The notes below the pieces were generated by a model that worked only from the letters and a program-made list of their open reading frames with translations, had not been told where the DNA came from and ran no database searches. 64,000 bases of DNA, taken from NCBI RefSeq assembly GCF_021295345.1, contig NZ_JAIMJB010000020.1, positions 19,404 through 83,403 on the forward strand, given 5' to 3'. A program made the translations under genes and the position numbers. Source of the DNA: Motilimonas eburnea (GTDB lineage Bacteria > Pseudomonadota > Gammaproteobacteria > Enterobacterales > CBDFNC01). Below, piece after piece: positions 32,143-41,273 of this stretch (position 1 is its first letter; the number at the start of each line of letters is the position of its first letter).

Positions 32143-33215
32143 GATGCTTGATCAGCCTTTGGTTCTAAGCCGGCAATTTGGAGCAACAAAGAGATAAAAG
32201 CATCGCTAGCCGACAACAAAGCAGACTCCTCCATGGTGTGATAACCCATGGTAGGCACTTGCAAAGTGGTGCCTTGTACAAAACCATTGGACGCCGCGGT
32301 GATCCGCCCTAGCTCGGTGCTGCCTAAGGATGCGGGATCACGCCCTTGCGCTGCCGCTAATTTATTTTGCTGTTCGATGTAAGCATCTTTAAACACATAA
32401 CTGATGCCGGTTTCTTGACATAATTGTTCAAGCTTGTCGGTTAACACAACGTTAAAGCTGGCGTTGGCATCACGTCGACGCAATACCACCTGCTGATGGG
32501 CTAAGCTAGCGCGGTCGGGAAAAGGACTGGTATCCACCACAATCAAATTATCGGTTGCGCCATTAAAACGACGGAACCATTCCAGCAAATAGCGCCAACT
32601 ACTGCCCGACTCTTCTTCGGCGGTAAAAAAGGCCGTGCCTTGAAAACCACACTCATACAAATACACCAATGCAGCCGCTGTCATCACGTTATCTAATTGG
32701 CCCGTCACCATGCCATCTTTTACTTTTAAGCTATCGGTAAACGCCACCGGCGTGCCTGCCACTAAATGCTCCAAACCATCAACTTCAAAAATCAAGTTAT
32801 TGCGAAACTCACAAATATAAGCCTTATTGATCATGCCCGAACCACGATAAGAGCCAGACCAAGGCTCATAAGCCATTACCGGAATACGGCGAAATCTGTC
32901 CACTATCTTGGTCATTAATTTTTCTGATACTGAGTTGCCCAACAGATCAGAGCGATGGCCAGTCACAAACGCCGCATATTGGAATTCATTGGGGCCGGTG
33001 CACACTAAACCATGACGGTCAATATGGGCTGAGAACATCGCACTGTTAGGCTGGTTACCTTGCGCCACCAGTAAGCCTTCATACCAGGTGACGTTAGCCC
33101 CTCGCTCTTCTAGTTCGCGCTGCAGCACACGAAAAAATGAATGCTCCGCACCCACAACGCTAGGTTGGCGTATGAGAACGCGCAATAAATCAAAAAAATC
33201 TTGGTACTGACTCAA
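32139..33215 (-). CDS. M42-like zinc peptidase
   Basis: It resembles M42/M20-clan dinuclear zinc aminopeptidases. The 358-residue protein has the expected ligand pattern: SAHIDRHG (H64, D66), GQLDNVMTAAAL (bridging D175), FTAEEESGSS (E200-E202), VVDTSPF (D228) and GYHTMEE (H326). A small insertion domain between about 80 and 165 would match the M42 lid. It has no signal peptide, so it is cytoplasmic. Substrate unknown. It is co-transcribed with, and overlaps, the RIO kinase gene. Confidence 0.82.
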   Translation of the reverse strand: MSQYQDFFDLLRVLIRQPSVVGAEHSFFRVLQRELEERGANVTWYEGLLVAQGNQPNSAMFSAHIDRHGLVCTGPNEFQYAAFVTGHRSDLLGNSVSEKLMTKIVDRFRRIPVMAYEPWSGSYRGSGMINKAYICEFRNNLIFEVDGLEHLVAGTPVAFTDSLKVKDGMVTGQLDNVMTAAALVYLYECGFQGTAFFTAEEESGSSWRYLLEWFRRFNGATDNLIVVDTSPFPDRASLAHQQVVLRRRDANASFNVVLTDKLEQLCQETGISYVFKDAYIEQQNKLAAAQGRDPASLGSTELGRITAASNGFVQGTTLQVPTMGYHTMEESALLSASDAFISLLLQIAGLEPKADQAS

Positions 33216-33722
33216 CGGGTTTTCTTCCAGTTTCTATCTCTCTATTTCGCACAATAGAGCTAAACTGACTTAGACACCATGGAAATCTCTCAAATTTAGA
33301 AAAAAGATCGCCTCTTAGGCCAAAAAACAGCCATTAACAAAAATGCAAATTAACGCTTAATGCCAAAAAACAGCCAGGTGAAGATTTTTAAACCTATTAT
33401 TTGTCAGCTTGCAGGATTTTATATCTATATTTAAGGCTTGAAGTGGTGAATATAGGTAGCGCAATCACAAAGCCATAAATATTTACGCTACAAAAAAGCA
33501 TAAACATGCCGCCGATACAGAATAATCCTCTGCTATATTTTGACTATAAATAGCAAGATACATTAACATTTTCGACTTTTTATACATATTTGACGGTTTT
33601 TTATGTTGTATTAATGTGATGTAGCAGCTTTACATATTATTCAATTGCCATTAAGTTAGCCGACAACCTAATAGGACTATTGACTAGATTCCACCCTAAA
33701 GACAGCAAAAAAGGACTTAGTC
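33216..33722. other. AT-rich intergenic region upstream of the ABC-importer operon
   Basis: No gene is seen in about 500 nt between divergent transcription units. It contains two exact 15-nt direct repeats GCCAAAAAACAGCCA at 33319-33333 and 33362-33376, spaced 43 nt start to start (about four helical turns). A weak sigma70 match lies at 33540-33569 (TTGACT, 18 nt, TAACAT) pointing to the ABC operon. An AAGGA ribosome site lies at 33711. Confidence 0.5.
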
Positions 33723-35459
33723 TTGACTCAAGATAAGAATATGTCACTTCTCGAAGTGCAACACTTACAAATCGAATACCCCTCTCGCCATGGGGTGATG
33801 GTCGCCGTTAAAGATCTCTCGTTTTCGATTACCGCGGGTGAAATTGTAGGCATAGTGGGTGAATCTGGGGCTGGTAAATCCACCATAGGTAACGCCATCA
33901 TTGACTTGCTCAGTCCCCCCGGTGTCATTGCGCAAGGCGAGGTTTACCTTAATGGCAATAAAATTTCAGGTTTAAGCCGCGAGCAAATGCGCCAAGTGCG
34001 CGGCTCCAAGATAGGTTTTATCTTCCAAGATCCCATGACTTCCCTCAATAGCTTGTTCACTATAGAGCAACAAATGGTCGAAACCGTATTAGCCAATATG
34101 GATGTTAGTCGTGAACAAGCCTATCAGCGCTCGCTGGATATGCTTGCTGCCGTGGGGATCCCTGAGCCAGAACTGCGCATAAAACAATACCCTCATCAGT
34201 TTTCTGGCGGTATGCGCCAGCGTGTTGTGATCGCCATCGCCTTGATCTGTGAGCCCGAGCTGATTATTGCCGATGAGCCAACCACGGCCTTAGATGTGTC
34301 GATTCAAGATCAAATCTTAGAATTAATTAAGAAACTCTGTAAAGAGCGCCAAGTGGGCTGCATGTTGGTCACTCACGACATGGGTGTGGTTGCCAGTGTC
34401 ACCGACAAGGTGGCCGTCATGTATCGCGGCCAACTAGTGGAAATGGGCAGCACTGCGCAAGTACTCGGCGCACCGAACCACGAATACACCAAAAGCCTTA
34501 TCTCAGCGGTACCACGCAGCGATCTTAAACTGGTGCGTTTTCCTCTGGTCAACTACATTGAAACCGCCGAAGAGATACATCAACTTGATATCGCTAATCA
34601 CTGGTTGGGCCAATCCCAAGATCAAAAGCAATACCAAGGGCCATTGTTAAAAGTGGAGAACGTCAACCTACGCTTTACCACCAAGGATTCGATTTTCCCA
34701 AGCCGCCGTGAATATGTGCAAGCATCCAATAACGTCTCGTTTGAAATCCATGAGGGGGAAACCTTTGGTTTAGTGGGTGAAAGTGGCAGCGGCAAATCCA
34801 CCATCGCCCGTGCCATAGCTGGCTTATATACGCCGCAATCCGGCAATATTACCTTTGAAGGTGTTGAGCTTACCGAGCTTAAAAGTGAGCAGGCCAGAAG
34901 GCCGCTTCGCAGACAAATGCAAATGGTCTTTCAAAACCCCTATACCTCGATGAACCCAAGAATGAAGGTGGCTGACATTATTGCCGAGCCAATCCGCTTT
35001 CATCGCTTGGCCGAGAAACACCAAGTGGATCAAATCGTTTCTGACCTATTAGATCATGTCGGATTAGGCCGCAAAGCCGGTTTGAAATACCCCCATGAGT
35101 TCTCCGGTGGCCAGCGTCAGCGCATTTCAATTGCCAGAGCCCTCGCTACACGCCCTCGGTTACTTATCTGTGATGAGCCAACGTCGGCTCTTGACGTGTC
35201 GGTACAAGCGCAAATCTTAAACCTACTTAAAGATCTACAAGATGAGCTAAACCTCACTATGCTGTTTATTAGCCACGATTTGCCGGTGATCAGGCAAATG
35301 TGTGATCGCATTGGCGTGATGAAACACGGCCATTTAGTGGAAGTGGGCAATAGTGAACAAATTTTCACCGCCCCCCAACACGAGTACAGCAAAAACCTAA
35401 TCAGCTTAATGCCGTCGTTCGCAGCCTTTAGCAAACAAAATTTACAAATCGCTAAGTAG
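33723..35459 (+). CDS. peptide-type ABC importer ATPase, two fused ATP-binding cassettes (DppD-DppF type)
   Basis: Two complete nucleotide-binding domains in one 578-residue chain, the equivalent of DppD+DppF. NBD1 has Walker [10 protein letters not shown] (about 44), signature FSGGMRQRV and Walker [15 protein letters not shown]2 has GESGSGKST (about 345), [10 protein letters not shown] and [11 protein letters not shown]. Each ends in an oligopeptide/dipeptide C-terminal extension ([24 protein letters not shown]). The start is TTG at 33723, supported by AAGGA 7 nt upstream; ATG at 33741 is possible. It is the first gene of the operon, ahead of the binding protein, which is unusual. Confidence 0.93.
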   Translation: MTQDKNMSLLEVQHLQIEYPSRHGVMVAVKDLSFSITAGEIVGIVGESGAGKSTIGNAIIDLLSPPGVIAQGEVYLNGNKISGLSREQMRQVRGSKIGFIFQDPMTSLNSLFTIEQQMVETVLANMDVSREQAYQRSLDMLAAVGIPEPELRIKQYPHQFSGGMRQRVVIAIALICEPELIIADEPTTALDVSIQDQILELIKKLCKERQVGCMLVTHDMGVVASVTDKVAVMYRGQLVEMGSTAQVLGAPNHEYTKSLISAVPRSDLKLVRFPLVNYIETAEEIHQLDIANHWLGQSQDQKQYQGPLLKVENVNLRFTTKDSIFPSRREYVQASNNVSFEIHEGETFGLVGESGSGKSTIARAIAGLYTPQSGNITFEGVELTELKSEQARRPLRRQMQMVFQNPYTSMNPRMKVADIIAEPIRFHRLAEKHQVDQIVSDLLDHVGLGRKAGLKYPHEFSGGQRQRISIARALATRPRLLICDEPTSALDVSVQAQILNLLKDLQDELNLTMLFISHDLPVIRQMCDRIGVMKHGHLVEVGNSEQIFTAPQHEYSKNLISLMPSFAAFSKQNLQIAK

Positions 35460-35711
35460 CGATAATGAAATACGGACTGACAAAAGAACAATAAAAGCTG
35501 AGTCAGTATTAAAGCAAATTTACAAATCGCAATATAGCGATCTAGACAAACCACAATGCAAAAACAACAACCACATTCGGTGTGGACAATGAAATACGGA
35601 CTGACAAAAGAACAATAAAAGCTGAGTCAGTATTAAACAAAATTTACAAATCGCAATATAGCGATCTAGACAAACCACAATGCAAAAACAACAACCACAT
35701 TGGAGCGTACA
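35448..35711 (+). repeat. tandemly duplicated leader between the ATPase and binding-protein genes
   Basis: The start of the binding-protein gene (ATGAAATACGGACTGACAAA) occurs three times, at 35465, 35589 and 35712, spaced 124 and 123 nt. The first two copies read MKYGLTKEQ and then stop; only the third enters the gene. Between them a segment derived from the 3' end of the ATPase gene is also repeated, giving hairpins ATCGC..GCGAT at 35448-35463, 35526-35541 and 35650-35665. Only the third copy has a clear GGAG ribosome site. Confidence 0.9.
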
Positions 35712-37268
35712 ATGAAATACGGACTGACAAAAATTGCAGGGGCGCTACTGGCGGCCGGTTTCGCATTTAATACTGCAGCAGCAGATATCACCATTGCTTA
35801 CCCATCGGATCCTATCTCCATGGACATCCATGAGCAGCTATCGGGCGGCATGATGCAGTTATCTCACATGACCTTTGATCCTTTGGTGCGCTGGACCCAA
35901 GATCTGCAATTTGAAGGCCGCTTAGCCGAAAAATGGGAGCGTATCGACCCGTTAACCGTGCGTTTTACACTGCGTAAAGGGGTTAAATTCCATTCAGGTA
36001 ACGACTTTACTGCTAACGATATTGCTTGGACCTTAGATCGCTTAAAAACCAGTACCGACTACAAAGGGTTATTTGAAGCCTTTGCCAGCGCCAAAGTGAT
36101 TGATGACTACACTATCGATCTGGTGACCACCGAGCCGTATCCACTACTACTTCCTATGGCTACTTATATTTTTGCCATGGATTCAAAGTTTTACACTGGC
36201 GTAGATGAAAACAATAAAGACAAGTCAGCCATTATTAAGTTTGGTAACACCTTTGCATCAAACAACATGTCAGGTACTGGCCCATTTAAAGTGAAAAGCC
36301 GTGAACAAGGCATCAAATGGGAATTCGAACGCTTTGATGGTTACTGGGACAAACAATCGCCGGGTAATGTTGATAACCTGACCTTAGTCGCGATCAAAGA
36401 AGATGCGACGCGTGTTGCTGCACTGCTTTCTGGGGATGTTGATATGATTTCACCAGTGGCACCAAACGATCACAAGCGTGTAAAACAAAACAATAAGTTA
36501 GAGCTAGTTACCCTACCGGGTACCCGCATCATTACTTTCCAAATGAACCAAAAGAGCAATCCAGCACTGCAAGATGTGCGGGTGCGTCAAGCCATCGTTC
36601 ATGCCATTAACAACGAAGGCATAGTGAAAAAAATCATGAAAGATTTTGCGACCGTTGCCTCTCAACAAAGCCCGCAAGGTTACCTTGGCCATACACCAGA
36701 GCTGGAAGTACGTTACGACCTGAAACGTGCTAAGCAACTGATGAAAGAAGCCGGCTATGAAAACGGCTTTAAGCTATCCATGATAGCGCCGAGCGATCGC
36801 TACATCAATGATGCCAAAATTGCTCAAGCTACCGCGTCTATGCTAGCGAAAATCGGCATTAAAGTTGACCTTAAAACCATGCCTAAAGCGCAATACTGGC
36901 CTGAATTTGATAAGTGTGCTGCTGACATGCTGATGATTGGCTGGCACTCAGACACCGAAGACAGTGCAAACTTCACTGAGTTTTTAACCATGACCCGAGA
37001 TGAAAAAACCGGTATGGGCCAATACAACTGTGGTTACTACTCTAATGCGAAGGTCGATAAATTGGTCAATGATGCCAATACTGAAACCGACACAACCAAG
37101 CGCGCTGCCATGCTAAAAGAGGTAGAAACCATCCTCCACAACGAGGCCGCTTTTGTACCCCTGCATTGGCAAAACCTGTCTTGGGGTGCCAATAAGAAAC
37201 TCAACATGAAACCCGTGATTAACGTAATGGAGTTTCCTTACCTTGGCGATCTGGTGGTTGCCGAATAA
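35712..37268 (+). CDS. periplasmic peptide-binding protein, SBP family 5
   Basis: The ligand receptor of the adjacent ABC importer (DppA/OppA/SapA type). The 518-residue precursor has a signal peptide ending near TAAA-DIT, with no lipobox cysteine, so it should be soluble in the periplasm. Family signatures follow: FDPLVRWTQDLQFEGRLAE, FTLRKGVKFHSGNDFTANDI and DDYTIDLVTTEPYPLLL. The ligand (peptide, dipeptide, nickel or other) cannot be told from sequence. The ATG at 35712 has GGAG 6 nt upstream. Confidence 0.93.
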   Translation: MKYGLTKIAGALLAAGFAFNTAAADITIAYPSDPISMDIHEQLSGGMMQLSHMTFDPLVRWTQDLQFEGRLAEKWERIDPLTVRFTLRKGVKFHSGNDFTANDIAWTLDRLKTSTDYKGLFEAFASAKVIDDYTIDLVTTEPYPLLLPMATYIFAMDSKFYTGVDENNKDKSAIIKFGNTFASNNMSGTGPFKVKSREQGIKWEFERFDGYWDKQSPGNVDNLTLVAIKEDATRVAALLSGDVDMISPVAPNDHKRVKQNNKLELVTLPGTRIITFQMNQKSNPALQDVRVRQAIVHAINNEGIVKKIMKDFATVASQQSPQGYLGHTPELEVRYDLKRAKQLMKEAGYENGFKLSMIAPSDRYINDAKIAQATASMLAKIGIKVDLKTMPKAQYWPEFDKCAADMLMIGWHSDTEDSANFTEFLTMTRDEKTGMGQYNCGYYSNAKVDKLVNDANTETDTTKRAAMLKEVETILHNEAAFVPLHWQNLSWGANKKLNMKPVINVMEFPYLGDLVVAE

Positions 37269-37422
37269 AACCCAGAGCCAACCCAAGCATGATGGGGTTG
37301 GCAATCTGTCGTTTAGGGGCGAGGAAAGTAGGCCCCTTCATTTATTGTTGTGTCTTCTCGTAGACGTATTAGGGATCAGGTTTGATTGCTAGGCGTGCTA
37401 CAACTAGTCGTTAGGAAATAAT
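37269..37422 (+). promoter_or_regulatory. hairpin-rich spacer between binding protein and permease
   Basis: Two stem-loops occur: GCCAACCC/GGGGTTGGC at about 37276-37301 and GGGGC/GGCCCC at about 37316-37341. Neither has a strong T-run, so partial termination or 3'-end protection of the binding-protein mRNA is more likely than full termination. Confidence 0.5.
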
Positions 37423-38397
37423 ATGTTTACCTTTTTATTGAAAAGGTTAGTGCAAGCCACCATCGTCATGTTGGTGATAAGCCTAGTGGCCTTCGCGGTT
37501 AAGGATAACCTGGGCGATCCATTGCGTGAGTTAACAGGCCAATCCGTGTCAGAAGCGGAGCGGCAAAAAATGCGCACTGAGATGGGCTTAAATGACCCCT
37601 TTGTGGTTCAATATAAGCGGTTTTTAATCAATGCGGTACAAGGTGATTTTGGTACCTCTTACACCTTTAACCGCCCTGCGCTGGAGGTGATATTAGACCG
37701 TTTAGTGGCCACGTTAGAGCTGGTTTTTGCGGCCACCTTGATCATTATCGGCTTATCTATTCCGCTCGGGGTGTATTGCGCGATTAACCCCAAACATGGG
37801 TTCAGTAAACTGGTGATGGCCATTTCCAGTATCGGTATTTCGATCCCCGTGTTCCTAACCGCTATCTTATTGATGTACGTATTCTCTATTGAGCTGGGCT
37901 GGTTGCCTGCTTATGGACGCGGTGAAACCGCAAACTGGCTTGGCTGGGAATCCGGCTTTTTCACTCTCGATGGCTTAGCCCATTTGATATTACCTGCGTT
38001 TGCCCTTGCTTCAATTATGCTGCCACTCTTTATTCGCTTGGTACGCAGTGAGATGATCGAGCAACTCAGCTCAGAATACGTCAAGTTTGCGTATGCCAAA
38101 GGCTTGCCACAGCGCCGTGTTTGGTATTTACATGCGTTAAAAAACACCCTGCTACCCGTGTTAACCGTGGGTGGTGTGCAAATCGGTACCATGGTGGCCT
38201 ACACCATTTTAACGGAAAAGGTATTTCAATGGCCGGGCACTGGGTTTTTATTCCTCGACTCGATCCAACGTACTGACACGCCTGTGATCACAGCTTATGT
38301 GATTGTGGTTGGGCTGATATTTGTGATCACCAATACCATAGTGGATTTACTGTACGGACTCATCAATCCGACCGTCAACTTAACGGCAAAGGGCTAA
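37423..38397 (+). CDS. peptide-type ABC importer permease, DppB-like
   Basis: A 324-residue inner-membrane protein of the DppB/OppB type: first helix at about 8-28, a periplasmic segment with MRTEMGLNDPFVVQYKRFL and GDFGTSY, then the BPD transport domain with six further helices. The EAA-type cytoplasmic loop (EYVKFAYAKGLPQRRVWYLHALKN) contacts the ATPase. It is followed 4 nt later by the DppC-like partner. Confidence 0.94.
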   Translation: MFTFLLKRLVQATIVMLVISLVAFAVKDNLGDPLRELTGQSVSEAERQKMRTEMGLNDPFVVQYKRFLINAVQGDFGTSYTFNRPALEVILDRLVATLELVFAATLIIIGLSIPLGVYCAINPKHGFSKLVMAISSIGISIPVFLTAILLMYVFSIELGWLPAYGRGETANWLGWESGFFTLDGLAHLILPAFALASIMLPLFIRLVRSEMIEQLSSEYVKFAYAKGLPQRRVWYLHALKNTLLPVLTVGGVQIGTMVAYTILTEKVFQWPGTGFLFLDSIQRTDTPVITAYVIVVGLIFVITNTIVDLLYGLINPTVNLTAKG

Positions 38398-38401
38398 CAT
38401 C

Positions 38402-39346
38402 ATGACAACCAATATTGCTGCTAGCCCTAGCCGCTGGCAAAAAATAAAACAATCGGACTTCATCTACTATTTCAGTCGCGACAAGGTTGCCATGCTCAGT
38501 TTCGCGGTTTTTTTAACCTGCCTGATAGTGGCCTTTACGGCCCCTTGGATTGCTCCCCACGATCCCTATGCCCTTGAAAGCATCGATATCATGGACTCCG
38601 AGCTGCCCCCTGTGATGTTGAGTGAGGACGGTGACGATCGCTTTTTTCTTGGCACCGATAACCAAGGCCGGGATATTTTAAGCACCATCATGTATGGGAT
38701 GCGCGTATCCTTAACTATCGGCATTTTGGCGGTGGGTTTACAGCTGTTCTTAGGCATCGTCATCGGCCTTTGTGCGGGCTATTTTGGCGGCAAAATTGAC
38801 AGTTTTCTGATGCGTATTGCCGATGTGCAATTGTCGTTCTCCACCATGATGGTCGCCATTATTGTCTCGGCAATTTTCCAAGGCGCAATGGGCTCGGAAA
38901 TGTACAGTCAATATGCCATTTTGATGTTAGTCCTCATCATTGGCATTGCCGAATGGCCACAATATGCACGCACCATCAGGGCATCGGTTTTAGCCGAGAA
39001 GAAAAAAGAATACGTCGAAGCATCGCTGGTGATGGGCTTAAAAGCCCCCCGCATCATGTTTCGTCACATTCTGCCTAATTGTTTATCGCCTATTTTGGTG
39101 ATCTCAACGGTACAAATAGCCAACGCCATCATGAGCGAGGCAGCACTTTCCTTCTTAGGCCTAGGTATGCCGGTCACCCAACCCTCATTAGGGTCATTGA
39201 TCAGCATCGGCTTTGAATACATCTTTTCTGGCTCTTGGTGGATCACCGTTTTTCCTGGCATTGTATTAGTGAGTTTGATCTTGGTGATCAATCTACTTGG
39301 CGACTGGTTGCGTGATTTCTTTAACCCTAAGGTTTATCAAGACTAA
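38402..39346 (+). CDS. peptide-type ABC importer permease, DppC-like
   Basis: The second permease subunit, 314 residues. It has an N-terminal OppC-type helix (about 32-52), the conserved FLGTDNQGRDILSTIMYGMR region near 80-100, and six helices. The EAA loop is EYVEASLVMGLKAPRIMFRHILPN; the end is SFLGLGMPVTQPSLGSLI..GDWLRDFFNPK. It is the last gene of the operon. Confidence 0.94.
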   Translation: MTTNIAASPSRWQKIKQSDFIYYFSRDKVAMLSFAVFLTCLIVAFTAPWIAPHDPYALESIDIMDSELPPVMLSEDGDDRFFLGTDNQGRDILSTIMYGMRVSLTIGILAVGLQLFLGIVIGLCAGYFGGKIDSFLMRIADVQLSFSTMMVAIIVSAIFQGAMGSEMYSQYAILMLVLIIGIAEWPQYARTIRASVLAEKKKEYVEASLVMGLKAPRIMFRHILPNCLSPILVISTVQIANAIMSEAALSFLGLGMPVTQPSLGSLISIGFEYIFSGSWWITVFPGIVLVSLILVINLLGDWLRDFFNPKVYQD

Positions 39347-39357
39347 CCCACTGTTTC

Positions 39358-39375
39358 AGGGCACTTTCGTGCCCT
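39358..39375 (+). terminator. stem-loop after the ABC operon
   Basis: AGGGCAC-TTTC-GTGCCCT begins 12 nt after the stop. The following bases are only moderately T-rich, so it may be a weak terminator. Confidence 0.5.
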
Positions 39376-39441
39376 ATTCCCTTCATAGATGATCCCCATC
39401 TCAATATCGAAAAATATGACATTATTCTTTCAGTAAAAGAC

Positions 39442-39468
39442 TTAAGGACTGGCATTCCTTGCCGATAT
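39442..39468 (+). promoter_or_regulatory. FliA (sigma28) type promoter of the chemoreceptor gene
   Basis: TTAAGGAC, exactly 11 nt, then GCCGATAT, close to the flagellar class 3 consensus TAAAGTTT-N11-GCCGATAA (the -10 matches 7 of 8). It lies about 60 nt before the chemoreceptor start, the gene type FliA usually controls. Confidence 0.75.
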
Positions 39469-39526
39469 AAAATAAATGTAAAAACTAAATAACCCCCTTT
39501 AATTAGCATATTTGAGCGAGAAAACC

Positions 39527-41137
39527 ATGAATCTAAAAATGTCACACTCCCTCTACCTCTCATTCGGCGCTATCCTGTTTTTGATGGTAGCCATGAGTAC
39601 CCTTGCCAGCTTCAAAGTCAATCACGCCGTTGAGATTGCCGATGAAGTGTCACAAGATGACGTACCGGGCGCCATTGCTGGGCTGCAACTGCTCAATATG
39701 CTGAGTCAAATGCAACTGACCGCCTTTGAGTACCTGAGTGGGGAAACGGAAGAGCGTGATGTTTATTTTCAAATCAAAACCCGTTTTTTACCGACTTTTG
39801 AACAGCTTAAACAACTGGAATCAAACTCTGCGGCCAACAGAGAAAAAATGGCCTCGATGGCTCAACTACTGCAACAATATACCCAAGCGTTAGAAGCCAA
39901 TATTTTCAGCGACACTAACCAGCCCCTCGCGCAACGTTATCTCGCGTTAGATGCCATCGAAAACACCTACTTTAAACCCCTTGAGACCATGCTCAACACA
40001 ACAACAGATGAAGAGGTCGCCGATGCCATTAAAGGGTTGGCGTCTCAATCTGATTCTTTGGCAGAAATGAAAACAGGCCAGATAGTGACTACCTTGATAT
40101 CGGTCTGTATCGGTATGGGAATTGCTTTTTTACTCGCTCGTTCAATTGGCCAACGCTTAACCCAATTGATGGCTGTCGCCAATGAAATTGCAACAGGTAA
40201 TCTATCTCAACAACTGACCATCAGTGACAAAAAGGATGAAATCAGCCAGGTGGCGAACTCTATCTGCCAAATGCAGCAATCGTTAAAGGAATTGATCACC
40301 GCTATCAGCGATGTGTCCGAGCGCGTCAAGATCACCAGCCTTGAGTTAGAGCAAGGCAGCTTAGAAGTACAACAAGGCAGTCAAGCACAGTCGGATAAAG
40401 CCGAGCAAATTGCCACCTCGGCCGAAGAAATGAATGTGACCGTCGAAGAAGTTGCTCAACAAAGTGCTTTGGCCAGTGAAGAAGCTAAAGCGGCAGGCGA
40501 ACTGGCACATAATGGCAGTAAAGTGATGGATCAAATGGTCACGAGCTCTAAGAGCACCGTGGTTAGGATCAAAGAGATGTCCAACGGAATTTTGGAGCTA
40601 GGCAAACGCAGTGATGAAATTGGGAATGTGATCAGAGTGATCACAGACATTGCAGACCAGACCAACCTACTCGCTTTAAATGCCGCCATTGAAGCCGCTC
40701 GTGCTGGTGAACTGGGGCGAGGGTTTTCCGTTGTCGCTGAAGAAGTGCGCAACCTTGCAGAGCGCACCACCCAAGCAACTAAGGAGGTAGCTGAAATTAT
40801 CAGTGCCATTCAAAGTGAAACCAAAACTGCGGTGAACAATTCACAACAAAGCTGTGAGTTGGTCGAGCAAGGCGCATCCTTAAGTGAAGAGTCTCGTCAA
40901 GCCCTTGAAGAAATTGTCACTAAAGCGCAGCAAGTGGAAGCCATGATCATGGCAATTGCCACCGCGACCGAGCAACAAACCTCGGTAACCCGTGAGATAG
41001 CCAGTGATATCGTGCATGTCAATGATGTGGCCACCCAAAGTGTCACCTTAAGCAACCGCAGCACCGAGCAAAGCCGAGAGCTCACCCAAAATGTCCAGTC
41101 CCTTGAAGCCATGCTAGGTAAATTCCGTCTGCGCTAA
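39527..41137 (+). CDS. methyl-accepting chemotaxis protein
   Basis: A 536-residue transmembrane chemoreceptor. It has TM1 at about 10-30, a helical periplasmic sensor (about 31-180, four-helix-bundle type), TM2 near 185-205 and a HAMP domain (about 206-260). A long signalling coiled coil carries the hairpin tip [19 protein letters not shown] and [16 protein letters not shown]. No C-terminal CheR-binding pentapeptide is present (ends KFRLR). The ATG at 39527 follows GCGAG; a TTG at 39512 is less likely. Ligand unknown; proximity to the peptide importer is suggestive only. Confidence 0.93.
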   Translation: MNLKMSHSLYLSFGAILFLMVAMSTLASFKVNHAVEIADEVSQDDVPGAIAGLQLLNMLSQMQLTAFEYLSGETEERDVYFQIKTRFLPTFEQLKQLESNSAANREKMASMAQLLQQYTQALEANIFSDTNQPLAQRYLALDAIENTYFKPLETMLNTTTDEEVADAIKGLASQSDSLAEMKTGQIVTTLISVCIGMGIAFLLARSIGQRLTQLMAVANEIATGNLSQQLTISDKKDEISQVANSICQMQQSLKELITAISDVSERVKITSLELEQGSLEVQQGSQAQSDKAEQIATSAEEMNVTVEEVAQQSALASEEAKAAGELAHNGSKVMDQMVTSSKSTVVRIKEMSNGILELGKRSDEIGNVIRVITDIADQTNLLALNAAIEAARAGELGRGFSVVAEEVRNLAERTTQATKEVAEIISAIQSETKTAVNNSQQSCELVEQGASLSEESRQALEEIVTKAQQVEAMIMAIATATEQQTSVTREIASDIVHVNDVATQSVTLSNRSTEQSRELTQNVQSLEAMLGKFRLR

Positions 41138-41273
41138 TCCAGTGCCTGTACTCGAAAAGGCGCTAACCATTATCATTCTTGCCAAAGTAAAGATGCATTC
41201 TTTGCTTTGGCTAGGATCTCACATGCCCGCTATACTTTCATCTACCACTTGAATCATCTTCTGTGTAAGTTTA

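Noticed and set aside
35582-35770. 62-codon ORF in the duplicated leader
   Set aside because: It is out of frame with the binding protein and runs through repeat material; only the nine-codon decoys share the gene's start context.
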